Of a stretch of 64,000 nucleotides of DNA, positions 52,385 to 64,000 are shown piece by piece; the stretch's first letter is position 1; each line of letters opens with the position of its first letter. Origin of the DNA: Casuarina equisetifolia (lineage: Eukaryota > Streptophyta > Magnoliopsida > Fagales > Casuarinaceae). The stretch is taken from positions 27,033,583 through 27,097,582 of the forward strand of contig CM052359.1 of the NCBI GenBank assembly GCA_028551475.1, given 5' to 3'. The notes beneath the pieces were generated by a model. That model did no database searches, was not told where the DNA came from, and saw nothing but the letters and a program-made list of their open reading frames with translations. Made by a program: the position numbers and the translations under genes.

Positions 52385-53345
52385 CGGCCCTGTGTCTTGC
52401 CTACCTTGGTGTGGTCCTTCTAGACTGGTCCCACCTCTCATCGCACCCAACGTGAGACTGTCAATTTCTCAAAGACCCGACCACAAACCACAATATAGGA
52501 GGATGACAGTAATTGATGGTCAGAATAAAAAATTCTTTTTTTTCTGAATTGCTGGAATGTTCAACGAAAAACCTTTAAACATTCAACAGCCATACTTTGA
52601 AAGTATAAGGAGTTTCCTTCATCAAATTGTTTGAAAAACATGACTTCACGAAGTGATTTCCTTTTTAGAGATTCGAAACTCTTTTGATTTAGTTTTGTAA
52701 TCATTTTTTTATTTGTTATTACAACACATCCAACTCATATATATAGAATATCAAACATAAAACTGCTCGATCAAAGTTCATATTAACCTACTACTAAATT
52801 AACTAGCTAAGCGATATATTACTCGTAATAATAAATATGATGGAAAACAATTTAGTTTAATGAAATTACAACAAATCTTGTTTTTATTGTTCCTATCAAA
52901 ATCAATTTAGTTGAACAACCTAGAGAGAGAGAATTCCTATCAAAATCAATCAGAGTCGCTTTCTTTTAGTTTTTGCTTATATTGCTAAAGATGGACGGCC
53001 TTTCGTTTTACCTCCTCCTTTGAATACATATGGCCCTTTGTGATTGCTCTACTACTAGTTTTCCGAGTTGGATATTCACGTCTTCACTATTAGTCGACAA
53101 CAACGAAATTTCAAAGCTGAGAGCAACTTGCCTCCATGGCCGACCTTGTTGTCCAATGCGTACATTCATGCACAAACAAGAAGTCTAGGCAAGGCCGTTC
53201 TTGCAAGCCAATATAGAGATCATCTTTCTTCTTCGCTCCATCTCCTTGCTTACAATCTTCCACTAAGTGACCAAATGATCCGATAGCCTACTAAAGTTTT
53301 TATTTTTGTCGACGGTCTTCTCCCTCCTCAGACTCGACTCGGACA
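52385..53345. other. Intergenic; promoter region of the AMT2-type gene
   Basis: After about 120 bp that may be retroelement internal sequence there is AT-rich DNA. A 17-bp direct repeat (TTCCTATCAAAATCAAT) lies at about 52889 and 52934 with a short GA repeat between. No clear TATA box close to the ATG at 53346; the leader is pyrimidine-rich (GTCTTCTCCCTCCTC). Confidence 0.45.
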
Positions 53346-55769
53346 ATGGAGCCTCCCTCGAGCCTTTTACCCGACGAGGCAAACCCAGAGTGGTTAAACA
53401 AGGGCGATAATGCATGGCAGCTCACGGCAGCCACACTTGTCGGCCTCCAAAGTATTCCGGGCCTCGTGATCCTCTATGGCAGCCTTGTGAAAGGAAAATG
53501 GGCAGTGAACTCCGCGTTCATGGCCTTCTACGCCTTCGCAGCAGTGCTTATCTGCTGGGTTGGCTGGGGTTACCACATGTCATTCGGCAAGGAGCTGGTC
53601 CTGTTTTCTACCCAAATCCCTTTCTTAGGGAAACCAGGAGTGGCGTTGGATGAGAAGTTTCTTCTAGGGCAGGCATTCCTGGGATCGTTTCCAACGGCAA
53701 CGATGGTATTCTTTCAGGGAGTGTTTGCAGCAATTACATTAATTTTGGTTGCGGGTGCACTTTTGGGCAGGATGAACTTTCGTGCATGGATGTTGTTTGT
53801 ACCACTCTGGCTTACGTCTTCATACACAGTGGCTGCATTTAGTATATGGTGCCCAGATGGCTGGTTGGCGAAACTTGGGATTATAGATTTTTCGGGAGGA
53901 TATGTCATTCATCTCTCTGCTGGTGTTGCTGGATTTATTGCTGCTTGCTGGGTAAGTATCAAAACACTCGAATGTTGCATCAAATATTCCACCAACTATA
54001 GCTCATTGTCCTACACTGTCCACAGATCACACTACAAATAGCTGTTTGATTAGATAGGCTAAGTCCAACATCATCAACCTCTAAGCCCAATAATAAGCCA
54101 TAAACTGAAAAGTTGATTAGTGATGCCAAAGAGAAAAGATGGACCGAAGAGATAGGCAAACTTCAATGGCTGATTGAGTAGGTCGGTCTGCGGTCTACAT
54201 CCTACCAATTTTACCTACTCCAACGACCAATAAGAAAAAGGCCGAAAATCAACTCGAAGTCCATTAGAGAATTAATCAAAACCTAAGTTTTTGTAATAAC
54301 TTTAAAATTTATTAAATGTAATGTTTAAACCTAAATGATGATGTTATAATTGTACAATTTATAATTTTTTATGATAATATATAATTCTTAATCTTTCATT
54401 AAAAAAAATTATTAGAAAATCAAGATCAATTAAAATACTTCTCTGTGACCAAAACAATATACATCATGCAGTCTCCCAACAATTACAAGGGTTTCATTCT
54501 ATGCTCTTTATTTTCATGTAGAATATGTTAGTAGAAAACATTTTTCTATTTTCAAATTTTATGTAATTGATCAATTTTATTTCTATAATTAATCTAAAAA
54601 GTACACCCAATTATGCATTAATATGGTTGTGCTTCGCTAAAGTCTTTAGTCATTTGTTGATAGAAAAACTAAATGGCTTAGGCGTGGCAACACTTATGAA
54701 TACACCCTTTTTATTCAACCAAGTGTGACATGAAGGGAAGCCATTTTATCTGACTTTTTCTCCTCATTTTTAAACATTTCGTATATGTTTTTTTTCCGAG
54801 CGTCTTGTCTAAGCAAGTTGATATAATTATGATCTGATATGTTTTTTTCGTAGGTGGGTCCCAGGACTGACGAAGATAGGGAGAGTTTCCCACCAAACAA
54901 CATAATTCTGACGCTTGCAGGCGCCGGCTTGCTTTGGATGGGATGGACGGGGTTCAACGGTGGAGGTCCGTTCGCGGCCAACACTCTCGCATCTCTGGCC
55001 GTCCTTAACACCCACGTGTGTACTGCCACCAGCATCCTCACATGGCTCCTGCTCGACACCTTCGTCTTTGGCAAGCCCTCCGTGATCGGCGCCGTGCAGG
55101 GAATGATCACCGGCTTGGTCTGCATCACTCCCGCTGCCGGTAAATGCCTTTAGGGTTTGCCCTTTCAATCAATGTTTGGTTGTTTCCTTCGTTTAACTTT
55201 CTTACTCGATCCACTTAACAGGAGTTGTACAGGGTTGGGCGGCCATCCTGATGGGGTTGATCTCAGGAAGCATTCCCTGGTACACAATGATGGTGCTACA
55301 CAAGCAGGTTAAGTTCTTGAGACAGGTTGATGACTCCATGGCGGTTTTCCATACCCACGCCATTGCCGGAGCCCTTGGTGGCATTCTGACGGGGTTTTTC
55401 GCGGAGCCTAAACTCTGCCGCCTATTTTATGCGATAACTGATAAGTACATCGGCCTTGCATATGCTCTTCAAGACGGTCGAACTTTGGCCGGATTTCAAC
55501 AAATGGGGATTCAACTTGGAGGCATTCTTTTCGTAGTATTGTTGAATATCTTCACAACCAGCTTCATTTGCTTGTTGATTAGGTTGATAGTTCCCCTAAG
55601 GTTGGACGGTGATGAATTGATGATTGGTGACGATGCAGTACATGGAGAAGAAGCTTTTGCCATGGAGGCTGGAAGAGAGAGATTTGATTCAAAGACTAAT
55701 ACATTTTATGACGCACAATACTACTCATCCGGTGCTTCAAAGTCTATTTATGAACTTCAGATGATATAA
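53346..55769 (+). CDS. AMT2-like: Ammonium transporter, AMT2 (MEP-like) type
   Basis: Plasma-membrane transporter of the Amt/Mep/Rh family, a trimer in which each subunit has a hydrophobic pore conducting NH3/NH4+. Three exons with GT-AG introns (53346-53951, 54854-55139, 55222-55769) encode 479 residues, the usual AMT2 length. The N-terminus [20 protein letters not shown] is typical of AMT2. The two pore histidines are present: His189 in [10 protein letters not shown] and His343 in the signature [18 protein letters not shown]. About eleven hydrophobic segments fit the family topology. The cytosolic tail ([21 protein letters not shown]) is of AMT2 rather than AMT1 style. The start context GACAATGGAG is favourable. 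A copia-type LTR lies about 1 kb upstream. Compared with AMT2 genes that have more introns, this one is compact, as in some AMT3/AMT4 subgroup genes. Confidence 0.95.
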
Positions 55770-55919
55770 ATAAATTCGAAGTTACAACGTGTGTGAACTT
55801 CGAATATTGTCCTTTTTTTCTATATTTATAAATATAATCAAATATTTGAAGTTAAAAAAAGATTTAAATTTTTTTATTATTATTAAAAATAATTTAACCC
55901 ATTATGTTAATCAGTATAG

Positions 55920-55944
55920 TTTAGTTTAGTTTAGTTTAGTTTAG
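55920..55944 (+). repeat. (TTTAG)5 microsatellite
   Basis: Five perfect TTTAG units. This is not the plant telomere repeat, which is TTTAGGG. Confidence 0.85.
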
Positions 55945-56168
55945 AATAACGATAGAATAATTCGTTTAACACTCAGAACCTAATGGCACGCTGGGAGTAG
56001 GCGGGTTTGACCGTAGCCTAGTCTGTAGACTAAGACGTTCTGCAGAAGAAAAGTTAATCGGAATTGCGTCGCATATCTCGAAATGCAATAAAAGTGGCAG
56101 AGTCATATCGTACGTTTCAGTCATCAAAAACCGTTTAAACCACGTTACGCTACAAGTCCATTGCCAAG

Positions 56169-56169
<1 letters not shown>

Positions 56170-56220
<51 letters not shown>
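56170..56220 (+). repeat. (TC)25 microsatellite in the leader of the EF-hand gene
   Basis: An uninterrupted run of about 25 TC units ends 11 bases before the ATG at 56232. It is very probably transcribed as part of the 5' untranslated region. CT tracts of this kind occur in TATA-less plant promoters and leaders, and no TATA box is visible nearby. Confidence 0.9.
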
Positions 56221-56222
<2 letters not shown>

Positions 56223-56231
56223 GTAGTGAAA

Positions 56232-59111
56232 ATGTCAGACGGACCGTTGACCATCCTGGACGGGACGCGACTGAGATCGCCGGACCTGACCCTGCCGGGT
56301 GATGTCACCGCTTTGACCGGCGGGGATGTCCTGGAGCTGGCCGATTCCAGAGCCTCCTCGGCTCTTTTTGGCATCTCATTGCCCGAGACGCTGAAGCGCT
56401 CCGCTCTGCAGCGCATCAACGTGGACGACGTCGTCTCGTTCCGGAGCACCCAACTCCCCAGAGACCAAGCCTCTCAGTGCCTCTCAGATTACCTCTGTGC
56501 CATCGCCGATCAACTTAAAGGTGCGGCGCCTACGCCTATTTTTTGAGACAATAATGCGTGTTCGAGTGAAAAAATCCGCACACTAATTTTTTTCTGTGAG
56601 AAAATAGATTTTCGCTAATTTATGTGAGAAAATAGTTGATTGAGCTTCATCCGCTGATCGCCTGACCAGAAACGTTTTCAGTTTCGGCTTTGGTTGTGCT
56701 TCGTTGTTAGGAAAATGTGAGAGACAGAAAGAAAATGAATAAGCTTGAATATCACATACACAGAAACCGCATGAGCCTTTCCTTTTTCTTCTGTTGCTTT
56801 TTGTTTAGCCGGATGTTTGGCTGTCGAGAATCTGCAGAAAAAGGATCTAAATGCTCGGATCGTTTAATCGTGCTTATCTGTTGGTTAAACCGAATTTTAT
56901 TCACTCATCTACATGTCTCGATATGTATGGATGCGTCTGTATCTAGGTATGCATAGCTGAGCTTAATGGCCGCTGGTGTTATCGTGTTCTAAAGTAATAT
57001 GTTAGGAGTTTGGACTCTCTCTGTGTTTTAGTGTGAGAGAAATGTCAAAAAAGGAAAGGAAATCAGCTTCTGAGATATATGGGATCTAAAACTGTATGAA
57101 TCTTTTTGTTCATCTGTGTTCCTTTGCTGAGAAAGAGTGGAATGTGAAAAAAATAAAGGAAAGAAAGAAAATAAATAGTTTAAATCTTTGAAATCTTGCT
57201 TATTATTTTACTCAATTTTCTGCATTTTCTTTTTTCATGTTACGTTGGCGATGAACCCAAAGAGATATGAGCTTATGTTTGATTTATTTTTGCAGATGAT
57301 CCGCTTGTTATTGTGATATTGAATGGGAACACTCTTCGATTGTATTTGGAGGACGAGGATGATTTTGCAATGATAGCGGAGAATTTGTTCACCGATTTGG
57401 ACGCAGAAGATAAGGGGAAGATCCGCAAGGGTGAGGTGCGGAATGCTCTTGTCCAAATGGGAGTTGAAATGGGCGTTCCTCCTTTCGCAGGTTCGCTTTA
57501 CGGTTTCATATTCTCATTTTGTGATTTGGTGGACTATTGTGGAGTGTATAATGTTCAGCTTGACTCTGTCGGAGTAGTTGATTTTGGAGTGGTAAGTCAA
57601 GTTTGGGTTTTTCAGTTGAAGATAATTTCTCTAAATACTTTCTAATGATTCACTTGTGGATTTGAAACCATTACATAAAGAGAGATAGAGAATGAAGGAA
57701 AGAAAAGGAAGAATAAAAAGTAAAAATTCAACTAAGAAGAATAAGATTTTATACTAAATGAAATTCATTTCTTCAAATTGTGTAACAACTTCTACTTGCA
57801 TTACTTGTATAGGCAACAGAACACACCACCTATTACGCTGCACTAATATTCAAAAATGTTTTCCTACTCTTCTGTATGAAAAGAGATGGACACACATTTG
57901 CAAATGAAAAACATTTAAAGAGCTGGAAATCTGCGAAGTGGTTGGTGTTCTTAAGGCATGTTCCTATGGAAAGGACCCAGATTTGTTGGTCTTACTATGG
58001 GATATTCTTTTGAGGCTGATACAATTTTGTCGCTGCATGGAATTGGTAAAGTAATGACTTTACACACATTTTTGTACTATGGAAAGCAAGATCAGGATCT
58101 TGTTCATGGCTTCCAACTCTAGATGACAATTGGAGGGAAAGTTTGACTATTTTTCCTGCCCACATCGAGACTCACAATAAAGTTGATAATCTGATCTATA
58201 CTCCTAAACTTTATAAGTTGAGTTCCTATGTGCAAAGTTCTCGATCCATTGCTCACAAGGTGCAATTGAACAGCACTTCCTCAGCTAAATGATATCTTGA
58301 GGAAGCATGGAGCAGAGGGAGAAGAAGAATTGGGCCAAGCACAATTTGCACAAGTGCTCCAGCCTATTCTTCAAGAACTAGCAGAAGTCTTAGCTGAAAA
58401 GCCTGTTGTTTACCTCCAAAATGTCAGCGTGGTTAATGGTTCTAAGCTGAAAAAGGTAGTCTGTTTTCCCTGTCTTTTCCTTCAGTTATGTTTTTAAAGT
58501 AACTATTACAAATCTTTTTTTTTTTTGTTTAGTTTGCCTATTGTTCTCTTTTTGTCATTGGCAGCCATGTTTGCCATGCCTTCTGACCTATTTTTGACTA
58601 TCCCAGTCCTGACTGGATCAATGGCCACCAAACTGGATATCATTGTTTTCCTTAGCTGTAGTTCAAGAATGTTTCAGTAACTTTTTCACTAATTTTGGAA
58701 TTCGGTTACATTTGATACAGGCCTATAAATAAGAATTAGATGCAATTTATAAATTTTTTTGTTTGATTAATTGGGTAAACGCTCAATGACTTACAGATTT
58801 TGGCTGATGAGGAGGAACTGAACCATGTTGTGGAGAAGATGTTTGAGGAACACAAGGGAAACAATGGTTTAGGGAGTGTTGAATCAATCAGGGGTTTTAT
58901 TGGGAGAAATTGGAAAGTGTTGGGCTTGCCACCATTAGAAGCCAATGAGGCAGTTGTTCTGCTTTATGATGCAGTGTTTGCTGATGTAAACGATGGAAAG
59001 AGTGATGCGGAAATAGAGAAGAACGAATTTGGAAAACTCGTGAAGGAGATCCTGAATAAATTAGTGGAGCAGCTTGAAGCTAACCCAATTTATCATGATC
59101 TTGATCATTGA
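56232..59111 (+). CDS. Plant-specific EF-hand family protein
   Basis: Four exons (56232-56520, 57296-57490, 58274-58455, 58797-59111) join in frame at GT-AG sites and encode 326 residues starting MSDGPLTILDGTRLRSPDL. The layout matches plant proteins annotated as calcium-binding EF-hand family proteins of unknown cellular role. Residues 132-143 (DAEDKGKIRKGE) form an EF-hand-like loop with Gly6, Ile8 and Glu12, but position 5 is Lys, so Ca2+ affinity may be low. A second, more degenerate candidate is DVNDGKSDAEIEKNEF in exon 4. Between them are alpha-helical, glutamate-rich stretches (ILQELAEVLAEKP). There is no signal peptide or membrane segment, so it is probably soluble. The in-frame GTG upstream is not the likely start; ATG 56232 follows the CT-rich leader. 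Exon 1 is markedly GC-richer than the rest. Confidence 0.88.
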
Positions 59112-60399
59112 ACTGGAGGCAGGGATTGTCACGGCCCTGTATATCATATCTGAGTCGGCGGAGCTAGTTCTCCTTCATGCTCCATTATATAACCCACTTT
59201 GGATTTTATGTTTGTACATCCCATTCAGCTATCTTTCAACAAACAGTGCAGCAACATCACTCCTATATTGCTGATGACAGAGTTGATAACAAGTTTTATT
59301 GTGATATGTTACAATATAGATGTAGTTGGGTGGTTCTATGGAAACCTAAAACAGGTTTATGATCCTTCTATTCAGTGGGCAAAAAGGAGGTTTCCTTTTT
59401 CTTTTTCTGTTTTTGCCGGGGTTGGTGGGGTGGCGGCGGCGGCGGGCGGCAGCGGCGCAGTGGCACTGGGTAGGTTAATCTTTACTCTTTGAAAGTCTTG
59501 CTTCTGAACTAAGAACCATCTCGTATGGCATTAGACCAAATTTTAGTGTTAGAAATGGCATTTGGTGGGTAAACGGTCACTGCAGATGGTCTCCGGTACG
59601 TAGGTTTTTCGCTGTTTTTTCACAAGTTGTTTTGCCTGATAACTTCACTTTTATAAGACTCAAAGCCCATTTATCAATTTAGGTGGATGAATTCAAGTCC
59701 ATCTAACCACAACCTCAAGCTCGCACACAAAAAGTTCCTTTCATGATAATTTCACTTCCACAAGACGTTTAATCAAGCCCATTCTTCAAATTTGAAATTA
59801 AATTGCTTAGAAATCCAAATCTTAGTAAAACAAGACTCATCTGGTAATAAATTATTACTTTGAAGAAATAAAAAGAGAAATGTCAATATAATAAAATGAC
59901 AGTATTGTATTATTCATGTTATCATTGTGTACATAAGAACGAATTGAGAATATTCCTCGCAAGTTATTTATTAAAAAAAATCTGTCTAAGCTAGGGTATT
60001 ATACTAACTAAATTATGGTGACTAGAGTTACAAAGCTTTACAGGAAGTCAAAGGAGAAGGAGTTCATCTCCCTCCCACGAGAAGTTGGTAGAAAATTTTC
60101 GACAAGAACTAAGTCAGCCCATAGCATCCAGAAACTGCAATATATATCAAACCCTTTAACCTTCTCTCAACCATCTTTTGATATATGCCATCACGAAGTT
60201 ACTTTCCCGTCTCATCAATCCCTAAAAATGCAGCAATAATGGTATACCAATTCATCCCAACACTCCTCGCACGAGGGGGACAAACTTGGTTTTTTGTTTC
60301 CTGACCTTCCTAAGGTGCCTCACCAAAATCATTTCCTTTGATAAAATTGCCACGATTTTACCAACCGTTAATTTCTTAAGTCTTTTCGGCAACGGCTCC
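59112..60399. other. 3' flank of the EF-hand gene and intergenic DNA
   Basis: The first few hundred bases should be the 3' untranslated region. A GC-rich spike with CGG repeats lies at 59412-59460 (GGCGGCGGCGGCGGGCGGC). No further gene recognised; a 74-residue frame at 60015-60239 has no family resemblance. Confidence 0.5.
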
Positions 60400-61185
60400 T
60401 GGTTATAATAGCCAATCAAGAAGGGGGTTGAATTCGTTATTTTATTGATTGCCCCTTAAAAATGCTTGGTATTCACACAAGTATAATATTAGGTCAGAAA
60501 TTAAAGCATAAACAATCAATACAAACAACACACAATTTTTGTTATAGTGGTTTGGTCCTCACACTTACTTCTATCCTCTTATTGAAATCTTCTCTACTCA
60601 AATTCATGAGAAAACGTTCTTCACAACTTACAATCCTTTCACCAAGGATTCCAACGCAATGGGCACCTCAATACATGCCATTTTGTCACAATTTATAATT
60701 CAAAGGTTTCTTCAACCTTACACAAGTCAAACAATTTTCTTAAGATGCAAATTTATGTAGAAAACTATATAAGCAAAAAAGTATATAAGCAATATCTAAG
60801 TAGATGAACAAAAGTTCAACCTAGTTACAATGTTTAGCTTAATAGGTACTCTAAGAAATACTCTAAATATCAATACAAATAATGATTAAGCATTAGCAAA
60901 GCTTTAATCAAAAAACCCTCAAATCACAACACAATTGGGGTTTCAAAATCTTAATCAAATATGTGCATAAGATGCATAACTAATGGAGCAAATATATGAG
61001 TAGAGAAGCAACAAATATCACAAGATATATGAGCAAAGAAGCACTCACTAAGCATCAATTTTTGCAAACTCTTTCAAGCTTTCTCTTCTCTTTTCCATTT
61101 AGATTTTTGTCACCACACTTAAAAGTTTGAGCTTGATATTTTCTACACCACAACAACACAAAGAACACAATAGTTTGGGAATCAC
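60400..61185. repeat. LTR-like interspersed repeat
   Basis: The segment begins near AAGAAGGGGGTTGAATTCG and includes TTTGTTATAGTGGTTTGGTCC. This motif order is familiar from repeat families in many plant genomes. No protein or defined ends were found, so the family cannot be named securely. Confidence 0.35.
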
Positions 61186-61189
61186 AATT

Positions 61190-61504
61190 TCAACATTAGC
61201 GATAGAAGTAGTCAAATGTCTTTCATTGAATCACATATATAAAGGAGAGAGTGGTATTATTGGATCAAAGCATTACAAAATTGAATTTTCTGACTATTAG
61301 AGATTTAGCATATACAAAAACTAGCTATTGTAAGATCTCTGGTAGCACCTTGAAATTTCAAGCTATTTGAATTGTGAAACATTAGTCATTGCAAGATCTC
61401 AAATGGTACCCTAAAATTCTAGGCAATTTGAATTGCAAAAGACTATCTATTGAATGACCAATATAATTTACCCTAAAAAATGTTTCTTATTTACCATAAT
61501 ACTC

Positions 61505-61544
<40 letters not shown>

Positions 61545-62300
61545 AGGGTAAAAAGGAGAACATCAAAGCTATTTCCCTCAACTCAATGGACAAAGGATCA
61601 TAATTGCTTGGAGAAGCTCCACACCATCTTACTTTGTTTGAAACAAAAGGTATAAGCACAAACCAAGGAATTTCAACAATGTTGCGAGAAGCAGATAATG
61701 GTTCCACATTACTGAAATTTTGAAATAGAAACACAATTTAAAAATCACTATTGGGCTTAAAAAAGAGTTGTGAATAAAAATAGCAACAATCAAAGACTGA
61801 GTTTTGATAACATTATTAATAATTAAAGAAAAAGAGATGGAATTACAACATTAGCAATAGAAGTAGTTAATTATCTCTTATTGAATCACATATATATCGA
61901 AAAGAGAAGGGTATTATTGGAAGAAAGTGTTATGGAATTGAATTTTTTTTACCATTAGAGTTTTAACATATATGAAAACTAGTTGTTGTAAGATCTCTAA
62001 CACCTCAAAATTTCAAGTTATTTGAATTTCAAAAAATTGCATGTAGCAAGATCATAAGTGGTACCCTAAAATCTTAGGCAATTTAAATTGCAAAAGACTA
62101 TATGTTGAATGACCAATATAATTCACCCTCAAAGATGTTTCTTATTTCTTATAATACCCAAAATTTAAAAATAAATAAATAAATAACACAAAAAGAAGAA
62201 AAAGCATACCGATGTTGCTACCCTCAACTCCAATGGACAAAGGATCATAACTACTTGGAGAAGCTCCATACTATCTTACTTTGTATAAAACAAAAGGTGC
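61190..62300. repeat. Degenerate tandem duplication, unit about 655 bp
   Basis: The sequence at about 61190-61645 recurs at about 61845-62300. Shared blocks include CAACATTAGC(G/A)ATAGAAGTAG, GGTACCCTAAAAT(T/C)(C/T)TAGGCAAT, TTGAATGACCAATATAATT and CAATGGACAAAGGATCATAA. The copies differ by many substitutions, so the duplication is old. An AT repeat in the first copy (61510-61540) corresponds to AAAT repeats in the second. Confidence 0.75.
61510..61540. repeat. (AT)n microsatellite
   Basis: About fifteen AT units inside the first copy of the 655-bp duplication. Confidence 0.9.
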
Positions 62301-64000
62301 AAGAACAACCACATCCACCATTATGGCCATGATCCCCAGTATGAAGGCTTCCATGTAGGCTCCCGAGACTAGCAATGCTAGCTTCACATGTACTAGTGAC
62401 ACACCTTCTTTTTATCCTTTTTCTAGAACCAACTTCTCAATCTATGATCCTTTCCCTCACAATCCCTCTCTATCTATGTTTTTTGACATAAGAGGGGATT
62501 GCCTTGGGCGTGATGGAACTATTTAGGGGCTAATAGGTGGTTTCTCGTGGACGAGGGTCATCTTAAGTTGATTGGGTTGCCCTCCACCTCTACGTCTGGT
62601 TGAGGGCAATAAAAGGCTCAAGGGGCAACCTTGGATTTGGTTATGAAAACCACTACTTGGATGTTGCTCTCTTCTGCTTGGTAAGAAACAATGCAATGAA
62701 TTTTGTTTTGCTTCGTTTGAATAATCAATCACTTCATTTGCAAAGTTTAGGTAACAAGAGTTTGGGCACTTAGTAGGTAAAAATATTTGCCTACTCTTTG
62801 TACATCAGAGGCTTTGTGGAACTTACAATTCCCATGTTGTCCGCCCAACCAAAGGAGGTCCATCTTAGACCACATAGTGGCAACCAAATGATCCAAACTG
62901 CAAAACCTTCGATTTTGGTTATTTCGTGGAACAACTAATGCATTTTGACCAAAGGGAGAGTCAAACGAACCGATCTCCATCGAATAGCTTCATTAGTGAC
63001 AACATCATTCGATGGTACCAAAATCAAGTGTTTTTGACCTGTTCAAGACTTGTGCGGCAACTCAGTAATTTTGACTAGCAGCCTGAGTTTTTCGGCCAAC
63101 CACCAGGTCAGTTTCAAGGCCCCATCTTAGGCGACCACAAGAAAACTTTTAGCCACTATAGCCGGCATTTTCATGCCGACAGTTTGACCAAAATCGGTTC
63201 ACACCCCCCTCCCCTCCTTAAAAAAAAAAACCCTCATTTCAACCCAGCGAGATGGCTGTATGAACAGTACTAACAGCAACATGGACCTCAATATGGAATC
63301 AGGAAAAAGATCTTCACTTCCTAAATATTGAAGACCATGATAGCCTAGATGGATGAAACAAAATTAACAACTAGTTTCTCTAAGAGTAAAGGACAGATTT
63401 CACAAATCCCTCGTTTGTGTCGGAGAATCTTTTGCACATGTTTCCAACCAAGTTCTGCATCTCGCAGTTGTATTCCATTTAACTAACAATAATAATCTCC
63501 AACCTTATTCTGTAGTCACTGACAAGGTTTTGTTTTGTCAACTCAAATCGTGGATCAGGTTTAAAATCATTTGATTAGTTGTGAAAACATGACATGTGGG
63601 AAAAGCAAACCTTTATAAGGATTATAAAAGTTATTGTTATTCTTTAAAGGTAGCTATAAAATATGCGAGTGATTCCTTCCTTTATGAGGTTGGGGTGGCA
63701 TGAACTCTACATAAAGGTCGACAGGACACAATTTATGGAGAAGATAACGCTGCCCTCGACTACAAGCACATGGTTGTGCTTCATCTTATCACTTTGTTCA
63801 TGGATCTTGGTTACAATTATATAGGCTTGAATGATCTAAGATTGAGAAAACAACATCATCTGAGGATCTGGAATAGAGACACGGAGAATCTAGGAGAAAA
63901 AACCCTTTTACTTGCTTAACCTGAAAATGAGGTAATTACAACCTACATATCGACCGAACACGGGTCAGTCAAACCCAAATGGGCGAAGCCCAATAAACAA
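62301..64000. other. Intergenic, no convincing gene
   Basis: Minus-strand frames at 62523-62732 and 62747-62980 have no clear family. A small imperfect hairpin (GCCGGCATTTTCATGCCGAC) lies at about 63161-63180, beside CCACTATAG motifs like those of the CACTA-like end near 12.4 kb. The window ends without a gene. Confidence 0.45.

Noticed and set aside
54715-55168. Minus-strand frames of 113 and 137 residues
   Set aside because: Antisense to exon 2 and the adjacent intron of the ammonium transporter, where GC-rich coding sequence leaves the reverse strand open.
55920-55944. TTTAG repeat as interstitial telomere
   Set aside because: The plant telomere unit is TTTAGGG; the two terminal Gs are missing in every unit.
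62523-62980. Minus-strand frames with cysteine and histidine residues, considered as copia gag
   Set aside because: Spacing does not fit a CCHC knuckle and no neighbouring retroelement domain was found.

Overview
This is a nuclear segment of a flowering plant genome, probably a eudicot; the species cannot be named from the sequence. It is AT-rich. The genes have GT-AG introns and encode plant families: an ACA-type Ca2+-ATPase, an AMT2-type ammonium transporter, a calmodulin-like protein and an auxin-induced-type aldo-keto reductase. Most of the intergenic DNA is old retrotransposon debris.

Layout. 1-2.8 kb: repeat debris, including a LINE reverse-transcriptase scrap and an ATTTTT microsatellite. 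2.8-5.6 kb: a minus-strand aldo-keto reductase gene with six readable exons and no recognisable terminal exon. 5.6-27 kb: gene-poor DNA with LTR-like repeats, two Ty1/copia fossils, a possible CACTA-like end, a SINE and a LINE 3' end each bounded by target-site duplications, and a tRNA-derived SINE candidate. 27.1-34.1 kb: a broken Ty3/gypsy chromovirus with a clear 5' LTR and primer-binding site, split by a 1.7-kb insertion. 32.9-42.0 kb: a head-to-tail tandem duplication of about 4.5 kb that carries the tail of this chromovirus plus about 3.4 kb of other DNA.

44-59 kb is the gene island. It holds an autoinhibited Ca2+-ATPase (minus, single exon, one frameshift), a four-exon calmodulin-like gene (minus), a solo-LTR-like copia remnant, a three-exon AMT2-type ammonium transporter (plus) and a four-exon plant EF-hand protein (plus). 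59-64 kb is repeat-rich again, with a degenerate 655-bp tandem duplication.

Three of the four island genes concern calcium: a pump of the kind activated by calmodulin, a calmodulin-like sensor and an EF-hand protein. A shared role is only inference; plant genes are not operonic. I found no clearly undescribed system. The best leads are the frameshifted Ca2+ pump, the tandem duplication, the aldo-keto reductase without its last exon, and the cleanly bounded SINE and LINE insertions.
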